In this document: positions 19,970 through 29,496 of the stretch, one piece after another
Position numbering within the stretch: position 1 is the first letter of the stretch
How the letters are laid out: the number at the start of each line of letters is the position of its first letter
Assembly (NCBI GenBank): GCA_037178625.1
Contig: CM074136.1
Span: 434,001-498,000 of the forward strand
Length of the DNA stretch: 64,000 bases
From: Skeletonema tropicum
Taxonomy: Eukaryota; Bacillariophyta; Thalassiosirophyceae; Thalassiosirales; Thalassiosiraceae
Direction of reading: 5' to 3'
The notes under the pieces: generated by a model
Seen by the model: the letters and a program-made list of their open reading frames with translations, nothing else
Told to the model about the DNA's origin: nothing
Databases searched by the model: none
Program-made: the position numbers and the translations under genes

Positions 19970-22900
19970 CTAATCACGATCGCGATCTCTAGGATGATAT
20001 CTTCGTGAAGACCGGCGTCGATTGTTACTGCCACTCCGTTGACGTCCATCATCGCCGTCCGACATGACTCTGAGCTGCCGATCCTGAGCCTCGCCATCAT
20101 CTGCAGCAGATGGCTCCATCGGTACTCGCCGAGGCGTGTAATGGTCATCATTATGGCTGTAATTTTTGTTGCGATAGCTTCGACTCTCTGGATGCTCAAC
20201 ACTATTTTTCCTGCGGTAAGGATCACCTCCTCCGCCTCCGCCAGGAGGTCTACGTCTGTCGCCATCTCTTTCGCCTCTGTCAGCCCGACGTGGATTACTG
20301 CTACCACGATAGCCCTCTTCATGGTAACTACGGCGTTGCTGCTGGTGAGCATGACGATCAGGACGTGCACCACGGGGCCCATCATAATTACTTGATTCGC
20401 GGCGTGAATTTTGCCTTGGTCCACTTGATGGTGGAATATCATACTGGCCTCCATATTTTCTACCAGAATCATTGGCTGTAGCCAGCACCAAAGCACGACT
20501 ATCGCTTACAGGGCCGGACGGGTCATAATCTCTGTCTCGCCTATTTCCTATGGGACTTCTACTTCGAGTTCTTCCCGGGGTGCGTGCCCTCTCAGTCAGC
20601 TGACGCATGGTTTCAGTACGATCTCCCCGTCCTCGACTTTTCGATCTCGCACGAGCTCTCACATCATCAAACTCTTCCTCCTGGCGTGGTGCAGGGCGTC
20701 CACGACTTCTTGCTCTGGCAATTGGTCTGTCGATATTACTCTCGCCCATTTGCTGTTGGGCACGGCCCCGACTCCGTGCTCTCACTCTTGATTCTGATTC
20801 TAGCATGAGGGTCTCTACATCATCTGCTAATGCATTCGTGGATCGACCGCGGCTAGTGGGGGCAATATTACTATCACGACGTCGGGCGAGTACACTGTTG
20901 ACTGCGTGTGTGCTACCAGCAGGAGTTGAGAGGACATCATCTCTCGCGGTGGGAAGTGCATTCCTACCAGATGCTCGTGGAACGATGGAACGTGCTATAC
21001 CTGTCAACTGCTCTTCACTCATTGTAGACATATCATCGCCTCGACCATTATTAAGGGAGTACATTTTGAGGATAGTCTTGACGCTTTCGTCCAGTGTCTC
21101 TTGCTGCTGCTCAATATACTCCTGCTGCTCCTCGATCTTTTGCTCCAACTCCCTCACTTTCAGAGCATTCCGCTTCTCCTCCAACTCAATGCGTCGATCC
21201 ATCATCTCCTTCTCACCCACGACCGCCTGCGCCTCCTCTTCCAACTCCTCATTTCGCTCCATTAATTTGCCAAGCACTTGCTCGTACTCTTCAATCTTGG
21301 AATTTGAATCTCGCAAGTCTACAAGTTCCGCATCTAACACCTTGATCTTATCCTCCGCTTTTTCTAGATCAAATTTCAATTCTCGTGCATAACGTTTCTC
21401 TTCATCAAGTTTGGCCTCCCACTTGTTCTCCATTTCCCTGTTGGTGGTTTCCAATCCACCCACCTTGCCCTCCCACTCCTTCAGCTGCTCCTCTAGGGAT
21501 TTAATCTTGGTCGCAGAGTCTTCCATCTTGCCCTCATATCGTTTCATGATGGCATTCTTCTCCCTTTCCAACATGTCAACCTTTACCTTGAACCGTCGAT
21601 TGGCATGCTCCAATTCCTTCACTTGATTAATTTCATCCTCCAACTCCTTCTCAAACTCCTCACTCATTACCATTTGCTCCAACTGACGATTGATATCCTT
21701 CTGCTCTTCCAGATCCTGGTCATATTCCTCTTTAATAGCATCACGTTCCCGCTCCAACTCCTCCGATCGTTCCTTCTCATTCTTCAATTTACGCTCCAAC
21801 TCTCTAATTTTGGATGTCTGTTCCGACGATGAATATTTATTCGACCGTGCTTCGGAATTCACCTCATCCAACTGAGATTGCACCTCGGACAAATTCTTCT
21901 CCAACCGTCGATTTTCACGAGTTAATTCATCCTCACGTTGTGTTGCTTCGGCGAGACGACGTTCCAATTCCATACGGTAGAGACGTTCTTCTTCAATTTC
22001 CGATCGGGAGGAGGTTGTGGTGGTGGGACCATCATAGTGGAGACTTTTGGACTTTTGGGGACTTAGACCTGTTATTTCTTGAGCTCGTGTTAGACTGTCC
22101 TTTCGTCTGAATGACGATGATTTGGATAATGACGACGAGGGCGCTACTTTGCCTGCGGTATAGGTGGTGGTAGCCTTGTTGTCTTTACCAAAAGGGAGCG
22201 TATTCAAATTTTTGTGATCTTGACTTCGAAGTGAGGCCAAACCACTCTTTTCACTGGCACTACTCGCTCCTGAGATGTGACTGCTGTTATCACCATCACT
22301 CCCCTCATCATCATCATTGTTGTTGTTGTTGATCGATTTTCTCCCCCCTCCCTCAGCACCCTCCCCCAAATTGCTTGGACTATTAATACTATTCAAAATA
22401 GCATTGGCCCGTTCCGAAAAGCTCTCCTGCCTTTTTGGTGGTGATGGCGGTCCACCACCCTTCCCCCCCTGATCATCAATACCACTACCTCTTGATGATT
22501 CACTCCCACTATCATTGAATGAGGAATGACTACTCCCACTACCATGAGAGGAATTACTCCCTCGACTATCATCATATGATCGATCATCATCATCATTACC
22601 TCTGTTGTTATTATTATCAACACCACCCTCCCTAACAAATGATGCCTCCTCATCATCATCCGCAATCCTATCAAAATCAACCGCCAATGAAGGCAGCTGC
22701 TGTTGCAATTTCCCATACGAAGACGAAGCAGGAGAAGCAGCAGACGACATGACGGACGATGGCATGGGTTTTGTTGGAGTATTCATAATTTCATCCACCT
22801 TTTTCTTGTAGGTATCCAATATATTTTCAATTCCAGAAGAGTTGGGTGTCGGTGTCGAGGTGGAGGTGAATGATGCTTTAAGTGAGGATGCTTCACCTTC

Positions 22901-24073
22901 TTCACCTCCACCAGTGGATGTTGTGGTGGATGCTGCTAAATTATTCACATTCGTATCCGAATGTTGATTCTTTTCAATCAATGTTTGAAAGGAGGAACGT
23001 TCCTCCCCCCTCTTTTTCAGGATGGTTTCCACTTTACCCTGGTAGGCTGACATGATTTCTTCAATCCGATTCGTTTTCGCTGGCGCCTTACTAGTGTTGT
23101 TGCTGTTGTTCGATTGACGACTGGTGGTGAATGATACAGCATTCACTACATCATCATGATGAATACTGTATCCACCAGCACCACCAGCACCAGCACCAGC
23201 ACCAGCACCGCCACGATCATTATTATCCTCATTTTCACTTTCAGTATCCATGACGATAATATTTCCACCAGGCGTGATTCGTTCTCTTGTTCCAGTTGAC
23301 CCCACCGATTTGGCAGCTGATGCTGTCGTAATGTTGTCGGATGATGATAAGTTGACAATTCCTCCACTACTAGTAGTATTGTTAGTATTGTTATTGGAAC
23401 CGCCGAAATGATTTCGACTTTTTGGTGGTGGCAATGACTTGGATGCAGTTTGTTGACTGCGCTGCTGTTGCTGCTGTGGTTGCTGTTGCTGCTGCTGTTT
23501 CGACCCTTCACTGCCGTTGCCACTGCCGCCGCGGAGATTGCTATGATTCTGATTACTTATATTATTATGATTCGTACTCTGACTATTACTGTTGGCCGAT
23601 CGCAGCTCATCCAACTCGGCCTTGACCGTGGCCTTGAGACTATCCAACTTTTGCAACTCTCGTGTGGGCGACGTCGACGTGAGCTGATACTGATAGTTGT
23701 TGAGGGAAAGATTATCAGTCGTACCGGGCAGCGTACCACTTAGTGAACTGGTGATGGAATCGGCATCCTCGCAGTCGATATCTTTGTTTTCAAATTGATA
23801 TTCGGAATTTACGTAGTGAGGAAATCTGCCCTCGTATTGGTATTGTTGTGACTGCTGAGCGTATGGATTGAAGTGATTTCGTTCATCGTGAAACGAACGA
23901 GATTTTACAGGGTAGTTATTATTAGGAGTATTACTATGAGGTAGGCCGGTGCTGAGCTGAGATTCAGTCGTTTGATTATTATTATTATTCGGATGTTGCT
24001 TCTTCTTTTTCCGCTGTTGCTGTTGCATCTCCAGCTGAGTGGTCTGCGCTCGGATGGCTGCGGCAACGTCCAT
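19970..24073 (-). CDS. Large coiled-coil protein with SR/RG-rich tail
   Basis: A single uninterrupted frame of 1367 residues starts at ATG 24073. The N-terminal 650 residues are low-complexity (Gln, Asn, Ser and Gly runs) with two copies of a short helical motif, IEEIMSAYQGKVETILKK near residue 335 and IENILDTYKKKVDEIM near 415. Residues of about 690-1010 form a long coiled coil (for example LYRMELERRLAEATQREDEL). The C-terminal 330 residues are rich in RSRGR and RARSR motifs, then Arg/Asp/Tyr, ending HPRDRDRD. The layout suggests a scaffold protein, either cytoskeletal or associated with RNA or splicing bodies; the sequence does not decide between these. I do not recognise a named family. 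CAG/CTG-type codon runs in the first third are prone to length change. Confidence 0.85.
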   Translation of the reverse strand: MDVAAAIRAQTTQLEMQQQQRKKKKQHPNNNNNQTTESQLSTGLPHSNTPNNNYPVKSRSFHDERNHFNPYAQQSQQYQYEGRFPHYVNSEYQFENKDIDCEDADSITSSLSGTLPGTTDNLSLNNYQYQLTSTSPTRELQKLDSLKATVKAELDELRSANSNSQSTNHNNISNQNHSNLRGGSGNGSEGSKQQQQQQPQQQQQRSQQTASKSLPPPKSRNHFGGSNNNTNNTTSSGGIVNLSSSDNITTASAAKSVGSTGTRERITPGGNIIVMDTESENEDNNDRGGAGAGAGAGGAGGYSIHHDDVVNAVSFTTSRQSNNSNNTSKAPAKTNRIEEIMSAYQGKVETILKKRGEERSSFQTLIEKNQHSDTNVNNLAASTTTSTGGGEEGEASSLKASFTSTSTPTPNSSGIENILDTYKKKVDEIMNTPTKPMPSSVMSSAASPASSSYGKLQQQLPSLAVDFDRIADDDEEASFVREGGVDNNNNRGNDDDDRSYDDSRGSNSSHGSGSSHSSFNDSGSESSRGSGIDDQGGKGGGPPSPPKRQESFSERANAILNSINSPSNLGEGAEGGGRKSINNNNNDDDEGSDGDNSSHISGASSASEKSGLASLRSQDHKNLNTLPFGKDNKATTTYTAGKVAPSSSLSKSSSFRRKDSLTRAQEITGLSPQKSKSLHYDGPTTTTSSRSEIEEERLYRMELERRLAEATQREDELTRENRRLEKNLSEVQSQLDEVNSEARSNKYSSSEQTSKIRELERKLKNEKERSEELERERDAIKEEYDQDLEEQKDINRQLEQMVMSEEFEKELEDEINQVKELEHANRRFKVKVDMLEREKNAIMKRYEGKMEDSATKIKSLEEQLKEWEGKVGGLETTNREMENKWEAKLDEEKRYARELKFDLEKAEDKIKVLDAELVDLRDSNSKIEEYEQVLGKLMERNEELEEEAQAVVGEKEMMDRRIELEEKRNALKVRELEQKIEEQQEYIEQQQETLDESVKTILKMYSLNNGRGDDMSTMSEEQLTGIARSIVPRASGRNALPTARDDVLSTPAGSTHAVNSVLARRRDSNIAPTSRGRSTNALADDVETLMLESESRVRARSRGRAQQQMGESNIDRPIARARSRGRPAPRQEEEFDDVRARARSKSRGRGDRTETMRQLTERARTPGRTRSRSPIGNRRDRDYDPSGPVSDSRALVLATANDSGRKYGGQYDIPPSSGPRQNSRRESSNYDGPRGARPDRHAHQQQRRSYHEEGYRGSSNPRRADRGERDGDRRRPPGGGGGGDPYRRKNSVEHPESRSYRNKNYSHNDDHYTPRRVPMEPSAADDGEAQDRQLRVMSDGDDGRQRSGSNNRRRSSRRYHPRDRDRD

Positions 24074-24117
24074 AATAATAATATCTTCTGCGGTGCGTGT
24101 TCGTTGTTCGTGTTTAG

Positions 24118-24128
24118 TATATATAAAA
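24118..24128 (-). promoter_or_regulatory. Candidate TATA box of the coiled-coil gene
   Basis: On the minus strand TTTTATATATA lies 45-55 bases before the ATG at 24073. This spacing would give a very short 5' UTR. It is a candidate by sequence only. Confidence 0.35.
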
Positions 24129-24837
24129 TGACAAGAGCTGTACGATTACGATACTACTTATCAGTGAATGTATGTGTTGAGAAAGAAAGTACGATACGAT
24201 CGGATAATGAAGGTAGTATGTACGATAGTGGCTTTGACGCTCTTTGACGGCATTGGTTTACACCGGCCCTCCGTCCTCCGTCCGCTTTGATCGGGCTCGC
24301 GCTTCGGGCTTCGGGTTTCTTTTGACGGAAAGTTGTCGGGGACTGTTGAGACGGGCATCTAGATTCGTGCGAACCCTGGGCAGTTGAATATCATGGGCCG
24401 TGGGCTCTTTTCTGAAGGCTTGCAAAGCGGCACCACTATTCTTCTTTTTGATCAGCTCAAGCAGCAAGCAGCTCAAAATAAAATGGCAAAACACACGCAC
24501 TAACGGCTAATGGCCGTATCTTGTCTCCTACGCGGCCAATAAGGACGAAGAGTGTCGTTCTGGAAAGCTCTCTTCGCGCTCTATCGACTAGGCGTACAAA
24601 AACATCGAAGTATGTGAATGTAAGCTAAAAATCTACAAGCGACCTAACTCACCACTGCGCAGCAAAGTAACTTTAACCTCGTCATCTTCCATAATTTTTG
24701 TGTCTATCCACAATAGAGAGCCAATGCACATTCATAAAATTACTTTATATGGGAGTATCTTCTTTTCCGCCATGAGATGGGCAGCCCTCCGGAGTGAGTC
24801 GCTGCTCCACACTTGTATCATTTGAGAAGTTCACATC
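24129..24837. other. Intergenic; duplicated 3' flank of ankyrin-type gene
   Basis: About 24604-24837 is the inverted copy of 10249-10483, so the duplication extends past the coding region into the 3' flank (shared GGTCGCTTGTAGATTTTTAG on the other strand). About 24260-24330 is GC-rich with small direct repeats (CGTCCTCCGTCC, CTTCGGGCTTCGGG). No gene is recognised. Confidence 0.5.
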
Positions 24838-26355
24838 TCACAATGCACTCGCCTTTCTCTTCTTTCTCTTCTGAGGAGAACGGCCAGCTGTAGATACTGG
24901 CTGCTGCTTCACATTATAATTCATAATCGCCTCAGGATAAGCTGATAACAGCCGAAAGACACTCTCCGTGTAATCTGTACTTTCTCTGTCAAGTGCCTCG
25001 TTGCTTTCGAATAGAAGATCAATAGGAAGTTTCATGTGAGCATTCCGTTTTGATACAGATACAGCATCATACTTTTCCAGCAGCATCGCAATAGTCTCAT
25101 ACTTTGCTCCACGACATGCATAATGGAGAGCAGTATTTCCCTCTAGATCCACGGCATCGAGAGTCGAGGTATCATGTCCCACCAAATACCTAATAACGCT
25201 AGTAGAATCGTAATTCTGACATGCGATGTGCAGGGGTAATGCACCGCTATTATCAGGAGATTGTAGGGCGAGAGGATTGCCTTTCACAAATAATTTGATA
25301 GTTCCAAGGGTGACATTGTCTCGAATCGCTGTGTGCAAAGGAAGACGTCCATTGTCATCAGGTGTTGTCATCAGACGATGATCTCTTGCTTGACGAGCAT
25401 AGCCTAGCTGACTTCTGATGAATGATTGAACTCCTTGTTTGCAACGTTGCATTTGGACCTGTGATTCAATAGCTTCAGGGTAGGCATCATAAATTACCTC
25501 GACGATTTGAAGATGAAGAGCAGCATCTACGTTTGAGCTGACATCCCTACAAGCAAAATCAAGCAGAGACTGCCCTCTAAACTTCTGTAGCTTTACACGA
25601 GGATCACAATCCAGCAGGAATGCCGCAACATCTACAGAATCACTTTTCCTCCTTGTCGTTACCACTTCTTTGAGTACATGATGGATTGGATACATTCCAA
25701 AATTTGTTTCATGATTGATGGCATCGGGGTAGAGTTTGTACAAATATTCGACTGTTGAGACAGTATTTCTCTTACATGCACCGTGAAAAGGCAGCCACCC
25801 GTCGTCATCACTAATTCGCTCAGATCCGGGATAGCCTTCTATAAGAAAGCGGCAAAACTCAGGAGATTTTGTCGTACTCGCCGCCGTGTGAATCGGGAGA
25901 CAGCCGTCATAATCGGCATGCCGGAGTGCTTGAGGGTGCTTCTCGATCAGCAGCTGCAAAATTTCCAATGCAACTGACTCGTCCAACCCTTTATCCTCGC
26001 ATAAGCTGTGTAGAGGCATCATACCCTCACTGTCTACACTGCGAATAGAGTCGGGAGCTGCATCGATGAGGAGTTGTATTATACCCCGTGTTGTACTATT
26101 GTTATTGTAGCATGCAGCGTGGAGAGGTGTGTTCCCATATTCATCAGTAGCACCGGCAGCGGCAGGAAAATATTCCAGAAGCAATCGAATTATACCTTCG
26201 GTGAATCTTCCATTGCTGCATGCCCAAAGGAAGAATGTGTAATTGTCCTCATGATTATTGTTGGGCGTCAATCCATGTCGCTCAATAATTTCACGTAGCC
26301 CCTCCTCAGAGAGCGATTCAGACGAGCAAAACTCGAGTAACTCATTTGCCAGCAT
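24838..26355 (-). CDS. Ankyrin-type LPLHxAC repeat protein, inverted paralogue
   Basis: 505 residues starting at ATG 26355, chosen because it matches the start of the plus-strand paralogue at 8726. The N-terminal cap MLANELLEFCSSESLSEEGL is followed by about eleven repeats (TPLHAACYNN, MPLHSLC, LPLHTAIRDN, LPLHIACQNY, TALHYACRGA) and a basic tail (PQKRKKRKASAL), a possible nuclear signal. It is nearly identical over long stretches to the broken copy at 8726-10248 and has none of its lesions, so this is probably the working copy. The frame is also open upstream through a fragment of another family member for a further 142 codons (ATG at 26781), so a longer fused product cannot be excluded. A protein-binding role is inferred from the repeat type. 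Confidence 0.85.
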   Translation of the reverse strand: MLANELLEFCSSESLSEEGLREIIERHGLTPNNNHEDNYTFFLWACSNGRFTEGIIRLLLEYFPAAAGATDEYGNTPLHAACYNNNSTTRGIIQLLIDAAPDSIRSVDSEGMMPLHSLCEDKGLDESVALEILQLLIEKHPQALRHADYDGCLPIHTAASTTKSPEFCRFLIEGYPGSERISDDDGWLPFHGACKRNTVSTVEYLYKLYPDAINHETNFGMYPIHHVLKEVVTTRRKSDSVDVAAFLLDCDPRVKLQKFRGQSLLDFACRDVSSNVDAALHLQIVEVIYDAYPEAIESQVQMQRCKQGVQSFIRSQLGYARQARDHRLMTTPDDNGRLPLHTAIRDNVTLGTIKLFVKGNPLALQSPDNSGALPLHIACQNYDSTSVIRYLVGHDTSTLDAVDLEGNTALHYACRGAKYETIAMLLEKYDAVSVSKRNAHMKLPIDLLFESNEALDRESTDYTESVFRLLSAYPEAIMNYNVKQQPVSTAGRSPQKRKKRKASAL

Positions 26356-27036
26356 CTTGAATGAATTTTTACTACTACCTCTTTCGCTCGAATAGGTGAT
26401 GGGGATGGAGTGATGCGGCAGCGCTTGCTCTACTGCTTTACGAATACTTCTACTTCTACTTCTTTGTCGCTTGCTGCTTGCATGCTGCTTCTTGCTTTTT
26501 GCCTTTTTCCTTATTGACGTGACACGTGACTGAATGTTGTTTTCAATCCCGTTGCATCCACAGATGCTTTTCGTACTCTTCTCAGTTTGCTGTGTCAGAA
26601 TATCCACATTGCTGGTCATAACCATCTCAGGGTATGCCCTCAAAAGCCGAAAGACACTCTCTGTGAATTTGATACTCTCCCTATCCTCAACAGCATTGCT
26701 TTCCCACAGAAGATCAACAGGTAGCTTGTTGTGAGCGTTTCGCTTCGATACTGACACAGCATCATATTTCTCCAGTAGCATCGCAATTGCCTAATACTTC
26801 GCTCCACGGCATGTAAAATGGAGAGCTGTGTTACCCGTCTTTTCCATGACGTCAAGAGTGGATGTGTCAAGCCCAACCAGGTACTGAATTACGCTCGCAG
26901 AATCGTGGTGCTCACAAGCAATATGCAATGGCAAGGCAAAGTTTTTCTCTAGAGTTCGTATCGCTGATGGATTGCCTTTTATCAATAACTTGATTGAGCC
27001 CAGCCTCACATTGTTTTGAAGTGCTGTATGCACAGG
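26356..27036 (-). pseudogene. Ankyrin-type gene fragment (C-terminal repeats)
   Basis: On the minus strand, starting near 27036, the reading is VHTALQNNVRLGSIKLL, LPLHIACEHH and TALHFTCRGAKY, then a TAG at 26791-26793 where the paralogues have Glu. After it follow MLLEKYDAVSVSKRNAHNKL and a long basic tail (SIRKKAKSKKQHASSKRQRS). The N-terminal two thirds are missing. The 5' break abuts the duplicated 3' flank of the next gene (27036-27130), marking an unequal recombination joint. The end runs in frame and without a stop into the start of the gene at 26355. Confidence 0.7.
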
Positions 27037-27135
27037 AACTATGCACATTCATAAAATTACTTTATATAGGAGCATCTTTTTCCGCCATGAGATGGGCAGC
27101 TCGCTGCTCCACACTTGTATCATTTGAGAAGTTCT

Positions 27136-28632
27136 TTACATCTCACAATGCACTCGCCTTTCTCTTCTTTCCGTTCTGAGGAGCTGCTGCTTCACACTAT
27201 AATTCATAATCGCCTCAGGATAAGCTGATAACAGCCGAAAGACACTCTCCGTGTATTCTCCACTTTCTCTGTCAATTGCCTCATTGCTTTCGAACAGAAG
27301 ATCAATAGGAAGTTTCATGTGAGCATTCCGTCTTGATACAGATACAGATAAAGCATCATACTTTTCCAGCAGCATCGCAATAGTCTCATACTTTGCTCCA
27401 CGACATGCATAATGAAGAGCAGTATTTCCCTCTCGATCCACGGCGTCGAGAGTCGAGGTATCATGTACCACCAAATACCTAATAACGCTAGTAGAATCGT
27501 AATTCTGACATGCGATGTGCAGGGGTAATGCACCGCTATTATCAGGAGATTGTAGGGCGAGAGGATTGCCTTTCACGAACATTTTGATAGTTCCAAGGGT
27601 GACATTGTCTCGAATCGCTGTGTGCAAAGGAAGACGTCCATTGTCATCAGGTGTTGTCATCAGACGATGATCTCTTGCTTGACGAGCATGGGCTGTCTCG
27701 CTGTTGACGAATTCACAAGCTTCTTGTGGCAGGGAAAAGCGGTAAGCAAAATCAAAAGCGCTGTTCTCCTCAATCGCTTCAGGATAAGCATCATAAATTT
27801 TCTTGATAATTCCGATATCAGCACGATTACGACAAGCATATGCAAGGAGAGACGTCGTTCCTCGATGTTTCTGTAACGTCACACAAGGATCGCTATCCAG
27901 CAGGAAGTTCACACTACCCATCATATCTGCCCTCCCTTTTCTCTCGCTCGCTGCGTCGAATGCTAAGTGAATTGGATACACTCCCTCATTAGTTGCATGA
28001 TTGATGGCATCGGGGTAAAGTTTGTACAAATATTTCACTTTTTCAACATTATGACTCATACATGCAAGATGGAGAGGCAGCCAACCGTCAGTTTCACTTA
28101 TTCGCTCAGATCCAGGACAACCTTCTATAAGCAGGCGGCAAAACTCAAGAGATCTCGAACCGGACGCGTAGTGAATTGGCAGGACGCCTCCATTATCAAC
28201 ATGTCGGAGTGCTTCAGGATACTTCTCGATCAGCAGCTTCAAAATTTCCAATGCAACTGACTCATCCAACTCTTCATTCGCACATAAATAATGGAGATGC
28301 ATCCAACCCTCACTGCCTACTCTACGAACAGATTCGGGAGCTGCATCGATGAGGAGTTGTATTATGTTGAGTGTCACATTTTTGTTTAAGCATGCAAAAT
28401 GGAGCGGTGTGTTCCCATCCCCCTCAGTAGCACCAGCAGCCGCAGGAAAATATTCTAGAAGATATCGAATTATTTCCTCGTTGACTCTTCCATTGCGGCA
28501 TGCCCAATAGAAGAATGCATAATCACCCTCTGCAAAATAATTATTGGGAGTCAATCCATGCCGAAATATGTCCCTTAGGCCTTCCTCTGAGAGCGATCCC
28601 AATTTGCAAAACTCGAGTAACTCATTTGACAC
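27136..28632 (-). CDS. Ankyrin-type LPLHxAC repeat protein, no ATG at the expected start
   Basis: An open frame of about 498 codons encodes the whole family architecture: N-terminal LLEFCKLGSLSEEGLRDIF, about eleven repeats (TPLHFACLNK, LPIHYAS, LPLHLACMSH, LPLHIACQNY) and a C-terminus. The expected initiator position reads GTG (28632-28630) and an in-frame TAG lies eight codons upstream (28656-28654), so there is no ATG where the paralogues start. Translation might begin in a short upstream exon, since the TAG sits in a possible acceptor, or the copy may be 5'-damaged. Its tail is also altered: a 22-base loss relative to 24838-26355 shifts the end to QQLLRTERRERRVHCEM, removing the usual basic tail. 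The rest is uninterrupted. Confidence 0.6.
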   Translation of the reverse strand: MSNELLEFCKLGSLSEEGLRDIFRHGLTPNNYFAEGDYAFFYWACRNGRVNEEIIRYLLEYFPAAAGATEGDGNTPLHFACLNKNVTLNIIQLLIDAAPESVRRVGSEGWMHLHYLCANEELDESVALEILKLLIEKYPEALRHVDNGGVLPIHYASGSRSLEFCRLLIEGCPGSERISETDGWLPLHLACMSHNVEKVKYLYKLYPDAINHATNEGVYPIHLAFDAASERKGRADMMGSVNFLLDSDPCVTLQKHRGTTSLLAYACRNRADIGIIKKIYDAYPEAIEENSAFDFAYRFSLPQEACEFVNSETAHARQARDHRLMTTPDDNGRLPLHTAIRDNVTLGTIKMFVKGNPLALQSPDNSGALPLHIACQNYDSTSVIRYLVVHDTSTLDAVDREGNTALHYACRGAKYETIAMLLEKYDALSVSVSRRNAHMKLPIDLLFESNEAIDRESGEYTESVFRLLSAYPEAIMNYSVKQQLLRTERRERRVHCEM

Positions 28633-28739
28633 ATGGAGCCGACCGATTCCTTTCTATTTGCCATAGCTGCAGGCCTGCTGCAGGCGTCAATATTGTAGTT
28701 CTACTGTTAGCTGTTAGCTATGTCTATGTAGTGTAGAGT

Positions 28740-28959
28740 TAGGGGTGCCGGGATAAGTAGTGGGCGCTTTTCATGGTATGTTGTGGGCAGCGCCCGCGTG
28801 GGCCCCACAACTATGCAAAATCGGGTATAAATGAGCTACAAATAGCCAAAAAGTACCCTAATATCGACCATAATATCCCCAACATCCTCCCGTCAAGCTT
28901 CTCCTCAAACCATGGTGTGATGTGGGCACGCCCGCGCGCCCATTATCCCGGTTAGCCTA
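28740..28959. mobile_element. hAT-like MITE, 220 bp
   Basis: The terminal inverted repeats are TAGGGGTGCCGGGATAA at the left and, read inward from the right, TAGGCTAACCGGGATAA. The flanking 8-mers TGTAGAGT (28732-28739) and AGTAGAGT (28960-28967) match at 7 of 8 positions, as expected for an aged hAT target duplication. The interior contains another inverted pair (GTTGTGGGCAGCGCCCGCG against GTGGGCACGCCCGCGCGC). No protein is encoded. The TIR resembles that of the element at 1664-1901, so both may have used the same transposase. Confidence 0.65.
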
Positions 28960-28968
28960 AGTAGAGTA

Positions 28969-29329
28969 CCCTAATTTATAATTTATGGTGGTAACGAGAC
29001 CACTTCGAGAAAACGAGACTAGTGATCGGGTCTCGAATTGTCGAACAAGCCGCTGGAGCAGATGCATTGACTCTCTTGCTTCAATGATCCAGAAAATGAG
29101 GCAGAAGGTGAGTTTCCTGAAGACGACGCGGAGTAAGAGATGCAGCAGTGATGCTTCAGATACAGTAGGTGTGGAAGTAGGAGGATAGATAGGTTAAGCC
29201 ATAACGAGACCATTTTTTAATAACGAGACCACTTTTCAATAAAGAGACTAGTTTCTCGAGGTGGCCTTGGTAACGAGACTAAGGAAAAATCCAAAACGAG
29301 ACTAGTCTCGTTACCACCATAAATTAGGG
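28969..29329. mobile_element. Tc1/mariner-type MITE, 361 bp
   Basis: The right end reads inward CCCTAATTTATGGTGGTAAC followed by GAGAC. The left end is the same except for a 7-bp duplication (AATTTAT). Both are bordered by the dinucleotide TA (28967-28968 and 29330-29331), the known target of Tc1/mariner transposases. The interior has at least six copies of AACGAGAC followed by CA or TA in both orientations, clustered towards the ends and likely transposase-binding subterminal repeats. No transposase is encoded. It begins directly within the target duplication of the neighbouring hAT-like element. Confidence 0.75.
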
Positions 29330-29496
29330 TAAAAGTACATCAACGAGGCTGAAGTGAAAAGCGCGGGAAGCTGGAAGAACAGAGAAAGCGTCATGTAATG
29401 TGTCACATCCATCCGTGGATTGTGTCTGTGTATTTACCGTACCTGTGAGATCTGTTTGTTCAGGCCAAATTAAAGACATTCCTTCATTTACAGCCA

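Noticed and set aside
20039..23743. Many open frames on the plus strand opposite the coiled-coil gene
   Set aside because: They are shadows of a low-complexity coding region with biased codons; the minus frame is continuous for 1367 codons.
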